From NCBI RefSeq assembly GCF_001590905.1, contig NZ_BCTT01000017.1, forward strand, positions 90,171-154,170: a stretch of DNA of 64,000 bases, in the 5' to 3' direction. The DNA is from Serratia grimesii NBRC 13537. GTDB lineage: Bacteria > Pseudomonadota > Gammaproteobacteria > Enterobacterales > Enterobacteriaceae. The notes below the pieces were generated by a model. The model made no database searches, was not told where the DNA came from, and saw nothing but the letters and a program-made list of their open reading frames with translations. Below, one piece after another: positions 59,790 to 64,000 of the stretch. The translations under genes and the position numbers were made by a program. Position 1 is the first letter of the stretch. Every line of letters begins with the position of its first letter.

Positions 59790-59813
59790 CCGTGTGAGAG
59801 ATCTCTCACACGG
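59790..59813. promoter_or_regulatory. UvrY (BarA-UvrY) binding palindrome of csrB
   Basis: 24-bp perfect palindrome with core TGTGAGAGATCTCTCACA, matching the known UvrY/SirA/GacA-type site, about 170-195 bp before csrB. A second half-site TGTGAGAGATC follows at 59816-59826. Confidence 0.85.
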
Positions 59814-59876
59814 GCTGTGAGAGATCGCTTTTAATTTTTCCCTGCCAGCGGCTCAGACGCGTTTTATTGTTATCCA

Positions 59877-59889
59877 GATCAATTGGTTA
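59877..59889. promoter_or_regulatory. Candidate IHF site upstream of csrB
   Basis: GATCAATTGGTTA matches the IHF consensus WATCAANNNNTTR at all but the first position. It lies between the UvrY palindrome and the promoter, where IHF bending would bring UvrY to RNA polymerase. Confidence 0.5.
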
Positions 59890-59984
59890 GATTTTCTTTA
59901 GGATAACTCTTAGCATTAATTTCCTGTCAACCAACCAGTAAGCCCTTGTGAACCAGAGATAATTAAGCGATCTTATGTTTACCG

Positions 59985-60331
59985 GAAGGGACGCTGTGGA
60001 GCTGGAAAGCATCAGGATGATGCAGCTTCAGGACGAAGAAAAGGATGCGCTCAGTGAAGAGCGAAGGATGGCGTCAGGAGATGCTCAGGATGTTTCAGGA
60101 TTGAAACCAGGGACACCTCCAGGACGGAGATTGAGAGCCGGCACAGGATGGTTGGCGGGCCATGAAGGCTGAGGAACCGCATCAGGATGATGCTACAGGA
60201 TAACGCCAGGACGGTTTGGTCAGGATGGCCGTAGGAAAAGTTTTCAAGGATTGAGCAGGGAGCACACTGTGTAGCAGGACTGCTATAAAACGAACCGAGG
60301 GCACTGTTAGCGCAGTGCCCTCAACTTTTAT
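59985..60331 (+). ncRNA. csrB: CsrB small RNA
   Basis: About 347 nt located after syd, as in E. coli. About 24 GGA motifs, many as CAGGATG in small hairpin loops, and a 3' part (AAAGTTTTCAAGGATTGAGC, GCTATAAAACGAACCGAGGG) nearly the same as E. coli CsrB. It sequesters the translational regulator CsrA and is induced by BarA-UvrY. The 5' end is estimated from a weak TATGTT -10 at 59974. Confidence 0.93.
60297..60331 (+). terminator. csrB terminator
   Basis: 10-bp stem GAGGGCACTG / CAGTGCCCTC with loop TTAGCG, then AACTTTTATATT. Confidence 0.8.
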
Positions 60332-60388
60332 ATTGGTTATGCATTAAGCATCAAAGATGCTTGTCCCTGCTCAAATTCATCTCAGTTG

Positions 60389-61627
60389 TTAACCAATCGC
60401 CCCCAGCGTATCGCCATGACCCTGTTTCTTCGGTAGAAGGAATAATGTGGCGTAAATATCCAGCAGATAAATTGCCGCCAACAGGCTGATTGCCGCAGTG
60501 AAGGATACCTGTGTCACCAATGCGCCGATGACCAATGGCCCGAGTCCGCCAACACCACGGCCAAGATTAAACAGGATGTTTTGCGCGGTAGCGCGTGCCT
60601 GAACGGGGTAGGTATCCGAGATCAAGGCGCCGTAGCCTCCAATCATGCCATTAACGAACAATCCCATCAGTGCCCCGGCAAACAGCATTAGCGTTGGGTC
60701 GCTAAGCTGCGCGTAGACTATCACCATCACTACAGCGCCAATCTGATAGCTGATAAAAATCTTCCAGCGAGTGAAGCGATCGGCCAATACGCCAAATAGC
60801 CAAATACCGAATGTCATGCCGATCACTGTGACCGCGGTCCATAAGCCGGACTTGGTCAGCGAGAACCCGAAATTTTTTGCCAGATATGTTGGCATCCAAA
60901 TCATCAATCCGTAATAACCGAAATTCTGCACCGAACACAGGATGAAAATGCCGATACTGGCCTTGCTGGTGGCCCGATCTTTGAACAGCAACCTTATACG
61001 TTGAGCGAATGACAATTGCTCACCGGTACGTTGTTGGCGGACGAACTCTTCCGGTTCACCCAAGGTGCGACGGATCAGGAATGATACCAACGCAGGGAGT
61101 AAGCCAACCAGGAACATACCGCGCCAGCCTATATGAGTCAGCAGCAACGGCGTGAGAAACGCCGCTGCCAGCACCCCAAGTTGCCATCCCATGCCAACAT
61201 AAGCAGAGGCACGGTTGCGTTTTTCCGCAGGCCAGGCTTCGGCGATAAGTGCCATACCGATGCCAAACTCACCACCGAGTCCGATCCCCGCCAGTGTGCG
61301 ATAGGCGAGTAAATCCCAGTAGCCTTGCGCCAGGGCGCACAGACCCGTAAATAATGAAAACATCAGGATAGTGATGGTCAATACCCGAATACGACCAAAG
61401 CGATCGCTGAGGTGGCCGAAAATCACCCCTCCCAGTACGGCGCCGATCAGCGTCCAGGTGACCAGTGAGCCGGCGGCGGAAGAACTCAGTCCCATTTCGA
61501 TACTGATTGCGGGCAGCATAAAGCCGAGGATCAGCAAATCGAAGCCGTCCATCGCGTAGCCGGTGACCGAAGCAAGCATGGCTTTGCCAGGCGTGGCGTG
61601 ATTTTTTGTCGTTGTAATTGCGGGCAT
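60389..61627 (-). CDS. MFS transporter, aromatic-acid/sugar-porter-like
   Basis: 412 residues, twelve hydrophobic segments. Signatures GYAMDGFDLLILGFMLP (the DGFD-type first helix of AAHS and related symporters), GHLSDRFGRIR between helices 2 and 3, and RTLAGIGLGGEFGIGMALIAE. Proton-coupled uptake of an organic acid or sugar acid is likely; substrate unknown. It sits between csrB and yqcC, where E. coli has no such gene, so it appears inserted relative to that map. Confidence 0.82.
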   Translation of the reverse strand: MPAITTTKNHATPGKAMLASVTGYAMDGFDLLILGFMLPAISIEMGLSSSAAGSLVTWTLIGAVLGGVIFGHLSDRFGRIRVLTITILMFSLFTGLCALAQGYWDLLAYRTLAGIGLGGEFGIGMALIAEAWPAEKRNRASAYVGMGWQLGVLAAAFLTPLLLTHIGWRGMFLVGLLPALVSFLIRRTLGEPEEFVRQQRTGEQLSFAQRIRLLFKDRATSKASIGIFILCSVQNFGYYGLMIWMPTYLAKNFGFSLTKSGLWTAVTVIGMTFGIWLFGVLADRFTRWKIFISYQIGAVVMVIVYAQLSDPTLMLFAGALMGLFVNGMIGGYGALISDTYPVQARATAQNILFNLGRGVGGLGPLVIGALVTQVSFTAAISLLAAIYLLDIYATLFLLPKKQGHGDTLGAIG

Positions 61628-61724
61628 CTGTCTAATCTGCGTGGTTTATTTGGTAAGTATATTGTGCCGTGTGGCGCTGTAGGCCACCAGTTCAAATGTT
61701 CGAACGTTATCCACTCAGCTGGAT

Positions 61725-61753
61725 TTGGGCTATAAAAAGTAAAATGCTATGCT
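61725..61753 (+). promoter_or_regulatory. Candidate promoter of yqcC-truC-yqcA
   Basis: -35 TTGGGC, 17-bp spacer, -10 TATGCT, about 50 bp before the yqcC start. Confidence 0.5.
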
Positions 61754-61810
61754 TTGCGGCCTTTCAGCCGCGCCGCTGAATATCATGGTTTAAACAGATC
61801 GAGAATGCAG

Positions 61811-62140
61811 ATGAGTATACAAAATCAGGTTCGCCTTAGTTTGCAGGCAATTGAACAGTCGATGCGAGAGTTGGCGCTGTGGCAGGCCACGCCGCCAGAG
61901 CCTGAAGCTTTTGCCAGCCCCGAGCCGTTTTGCATAGATAGCATGTCGGCGGAAGCGTGGTTGCAATGGGTCTTTCTGCCGCGTATGTACGCGCTGTTGG
62001 ATGCCGGTGCGCCGTTGCCGACGCGTTTTGCTATCACGCCTTACTTTGAAGAGGCGCTGAAAGATAATGAGTCTAACTGCATGCCGCTGCTGGTGCAGTT
62101 GCAGCGTTTGGATGTCATGCTGAATAAAGAGCCACAATAA
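61811..62140 (+). CDS. yqcC: YqcC-family protein
   Basis: 109 residues, E. coli YqcC length. Family features SAEAWLQWVFLPRMYALLD and ITPYFEEAL. ATG at 61811 gives the family N-terminus MSIQNQVRLSLQ. Function unknown; stop overlaps the truC start by 1 bp (TAATG). Confidence 0.92.
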   Translation: MSIQNQVRLSLQAIEQSMRELALWQATPPEPEAFASPEPFCIDSMSAEAWLQWVFLPRMYALLDAGAPLPTRFAITPYFEEALKDNESNCMPLLVQLQRLDVMLNKEPQ

Positions 62141-62910
62141 TGCTTGAGATCCTTTATCAGGATGAGTATTTGGTGGCGGTGAATAAGCCTTCCGGGTGGC
62201 TTGTTCACCGCAGTTGGCTGGATCGTCATGAAACCCAATTTGTCATGCAGACCGTTCGTGATCAGATTGGCCAGCATGTGTTTACCGTACATCGCCTCGA
62301 TCGTCCTACCTCTGGAGTGTTGCTAATGGCACTTTCCAGCGACGTCGCGCGATTGTTATCGCAGCAATTTGAGCAGCACCAGCTGCAAAAAACTTACCAT
62401 GCGGTAGTGCGTGGTTTTGTGCCCGAAGGCGATACTATCGATTATCCGTTGACGGAAGAGCTGGATAAAATTGCGGACAAGTTTGCTTCGAAGGACAAAG
62501 GTCCACAGCCGGCAGTGACTCATTATCGGTCGCTGGCGCAGGCAGAGATGCCGGTGGCCATTGGTCGTTATGACAGTGCGCGTTATAGTTTGGTTGAACT
62601 GACGCCGGAAAATGGCCGTAAGCACCAGCTGCGCCGCCATATGGTGCATATCCGCCATCCGATCATCGGTGACAGCAAACATGGCGATCTGCGTCAGAAC
62701 CGTGGTATGGCTCAGCATTTCGGTTGTTCACGCCTGATGCTTCACGCCAGTCATTTGCAATTGAACCACCCGGTGACCGGTGAGCCGTTGCACCTTTCTG
62801 CGCGTTGGGATGAACCTTGGCAGGGCGTAATGTCACAGTTTGGCTGGACAGAGAGTATCCCTGAGCTTGCCAGGGTTGAGTTTCCCCCGGCTAGCGGTCA
62901 GGATAACTGA
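62140..62910 (+). CDS. truC: tRNA pseudouridine(65) synthase TruC
   Basis: 256 residues. RluA-family core with catalytic Asp in HRLDRPTSGVLL and GRKHQLRRHM. Forms pseudouridine at U65 of tRNAs. Middle gene of the yqcC-truC-yqcA operon. Confidence 0.96.
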   Translation: MLEILYQDEYLVAVNKPSGWLVHRSWLDRHETQFVMQTVRDQIGQHVFTVHRLDRPTSGVLLMALSSDVARLLSQQFEQHQLQKTYHAVVRGFVPEGDTIDYPLTEELDKIADKFASKDKGPQPAVTHYRSLAQAEMPVAIGRYDSARYSLVELTPENGRKHQLRRHMVHIRHPIIGDSKHGDLRQNRGMAQHFGCSRLMLHASHLQLNHPVTGEPLHLSARWDEPWQGVMSQFGWTESIPELARVEFPPASGQDN

Positions 62911-62943
62911 TCATTTTCAAAGATATTGAAGGGAGTAGGGGCA

Positions 62944-63393
62944 ATGGCTCAGGTTGGAATCTTCGTGGGAACGGTCTACGGCAACTCATTATTGGTGGCG
63001 GAAGAGGCTGAAACTATCCTCAGTGAGCAAGGCCATGAGGTCAAACTGTTTGAAGAAGGCACGCTTGAGGCTTGGCAGTTTTACCGTCAGCACTATGCGC
63101 TGGTGATTACCTCAACTACCGGCCAGGGTGATTTGCCGGACAGCATTGCACCACTGTTCCACGCTATCCGTGACCAGGTCGGTTACCAACCGGAGCTACG
63201 CTATGGGCTGATCGCCCTGGGTGACAGTAGCTACGACAATTTCTGCGGTGCCGGGCGTGCGTTTGATGCGTTGCTGCAGGAACAAGGGGCCACCCGCGTA
63301 GGTGAAGTGCTGGAAATCGATGCGATGGAGCAGCCTGAACCAGAAGTGGTTTCTTGCCCATGGGTTGAGAAATGGGGCACGTTGCTGAAATAG
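62944..63393 (+). CDS. yqcA: Flavodoxin YqcA
   Basis: 149 residues. FMN-binding loop FVGTVYGNS, the [12 protein letters not shown] loop and [18 protein letters not shown]. Small electron carrier related to MioC; electron partner unclear, though a role with the linked tRNA-modifying gene is possible. ATG at 62944 preceded by AGGGG. Confidence 0.94.
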   Translation: MAQVGIFVGTVYGNSLLVAEEAETILSEQGHEVKLFEEGTLEAWQFYRQHYALVITSTTGQGDLPDSIAPLFHAIRDQVGYQPELRYGLIALGDSSYDNFCGAGRAFDALLQEQGATRVGEVLEIDAMEQPEPEVVSCPWVEKWGTLLK

Positions 63394-63413
63394 AATTACC
63401 CGACGTCTTGTAA

Positions 63414-63433
63414 GGGGCGAATATATTCGCCCC
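63414..63433. terminator. 20-bp palindrome after yqcA
   Basis: GGGGCGAATATATTCGCCCC, perfect symmetry, 20 bp after the yqcA stop. Confidence 0.55.
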
Positions 63434-63440
63434 GATTAAT

Positions 63441-63464
63441 ACGGGCGCAGTATGCTGCGCCCGT
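63441..63464. terminator. Second hairpin between convergent yqcA and yaeH
   Basis: 10-bp stem ACGGGCGCAG / CTGCGCCCGT with loop TATG. Its core matches the palindromes at 13731 and 45291. Confidence 0.55.
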
Positions 63465-63493
63465 ACAATCTGTACTGTCAGTTGGCTGAAGCT

Positions 63494-63883
63494 TTATTTA
63501 CCGCGAGTCAGTTTTTCCAGATCGGATTCGATCTCGGCAATTTTGTGGGAAACCACACCTTCCAGATGACGCAAGTCATCAAGAATTTTGCGTTTCAGAT
63601 CCACTTCCACCTGATCGCGTTGGCATAGCTGATCCAGTTCATCAATTACGTAGCGCAGGTTCGGGTTTATTTCGTGGATTTCTTTGTAACCCTGACCGGC
63701 GTTGTCTGCTACCACAGTTTTACGTTGGCGCGGATATTTGAATTTCACGCTCTTGGCGAAGAACTCGCCTCTATCCTTGCGGAAATAAATCTTAAGAATG
63801 TCGTTATTGGCCTCCTGACGCAGGCTATAGCGATCGACATCTTCCGGTTGATTGATTCCTAAGCTTTTCAGGTTGTCATACAT
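63494..63883 (-). CDS. yaeH: UPF0325/DUF3461 protein YaeH
   Basis: 129 residues, almost the same as E. coli Yae[29 protein letters not shown] and [17 protein letters not shown]. Acidic and helical C-terminus. Function unknown. In E. coli yaeH lies near dapD at 4 min, so its place next to yqcA marks a difference in gene order. Confidence 0.95.
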   Translation of the reverse strand: MYDNLKSLGINQPEDVDRYSLRQEANNDILKIYFRKDRGEFFAKSVKFKYPRQRKTVVADNAGQGYKEIHEINPNLRYVIDELDQLCQRDQVEVDLKRKILDDLRHLEGVVSHKIAEIESDLEKLTRGK

Positions 63884-63975
63884 AATAGCGCCACCTTATA
63901 AATAGACTTTATTCCACGGTCTGGGATTATGGCGAATAACCATGCCAGAGACTGTGACAGCTCACGTAATGAAGA

Positions 63976-64000
63976 CAAAAAAATGGCGGGTTAATCACCC
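63976..64000 (-). terminator. Possible terminator of a gene beyond the right edge
   Basis: On the minus strand: GGGTGATTAACCC (4-bp stem) followed by GCCATTTTTTTG. It would end a minus-strand gene lying outside the window. Confidence 0.35.

Noticed and set aside
59975..60172. 65-codon reading frame MFTGRDAVELES... on the plus strand
   Set aside because: It lies wholly inside CsrB; the repeated GGA motifs explain the sequence and no protein similarity is evident.
60346..60362. Hairpin AAGCATC/GATGCTT between csrB and the MFS gene
   Set aside because: Short stem and no T-tract on the minus strand; too weak to call as a terminator.

Overview
The window is a chromosomal segment of a gamma-proteobacterium of the order Enterobacterales, most probably Serratia or a close relative (Yersiniaceae). 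Long runs of genes follow the Escherichia coli 61-64 min map in order and orientation (bisC-like / omrA-omrB / aas-lplT / tas / ygdR / ygdQ / mutH / rppH-ptsP-lgt-thyA / ppdAB-ygdB-ppdC / recC-ptrA-recB-recD / argA / amiC / tRNA-fMet x3 / mltA / tcdA / csdE-csdA / ygdI / gcvB-gcvA / ygdD-rlmM / xni / ppnN / queF / syd / csrB / yqcC-truC-yqcA). Two ERIC-type repeats and E. coli-like ArgR, UvrY and GalR sites support this placement. The genus is an inference; no 16S rRNA gene is present. No insertion sequence, prophage or CRISPR array was seen.

Layout. 1-4.5 kb: 3' part of an AgaR-type regulator, then kbaZ and the four subunits of a mannose-family PTS (IIB, IIC, IID, IIA) for N-acetylgalactosamine/galactosamine or a related sugar. 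4.5-16.6 kb is the most genus-specific part: an exporter with an SbmA-like membrane domain and a fused ATPase, a secreted TPR protein, a DsbA-family protein, a periplasmic MBL-fold protein with a divergent LysR regulator, an MFS exporter, lysR and lysA around an ERIC element, an orphan LacI-family regulator, a GNAT acetyltransferase and galR. 16.6-25.2 kb: BisC-like oxidoreductase, the tandem small RNAs OmrA/OmrB, aas-lplT (lysophospholipid import and reacylation), tas, the lipoprotein ygdR and the TerC-family gene ygdQ. 25.3-31.3 kb: mutH, a 0.7-kb gap with a cluster of DnaA boxes, rppH-ptsP, lgt-thyA. 31.5-45.3 kb: minor pseudopilin genes and the recC, ptrA, recB, recD block. 45.3-64 kb: argA under tandem ArgR boxes, Tat-exported AmiC, three initiator tRNAs, mltA, the tcdA and CSD sulfur genes, GcvB/gcvA, rlmM, xni, ppnN, queF, syd, the CsrA-sequestering RNA CsrB with its UvrY palindrome, an MFS transporter, yqcC-truC-yqcA and yaeH.

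How the genes work together. Four Hfq- or CsrA-linked regulatory RNAs lie in 41 kb: OmrA, OmrB, GcvB and CsrB. Several sets share pathways: aas with lplT; lgt with the many lipoproteins (ygdR, ygdI, mltA); recB, recC and recD as one helicase-nuclease; csdA, csdE and tcdA in sulfur transfer and t6A tRNA modification; amiC and mltA in cell-wall remodelling; lysR and lysA in lysine synthesis.

No wholly new system was identified. The best leads are the DnaA-box cluster upstream of rppH, the periplasmic MBL-fold protein with a changed metal motif and its neighbours, the orphan terminator-like hairpin before mltA, and the recurring GC-rich palindromes at convergent gene ends. Coordinates refer to the start codon I favour where that differs from the longest reading frame.
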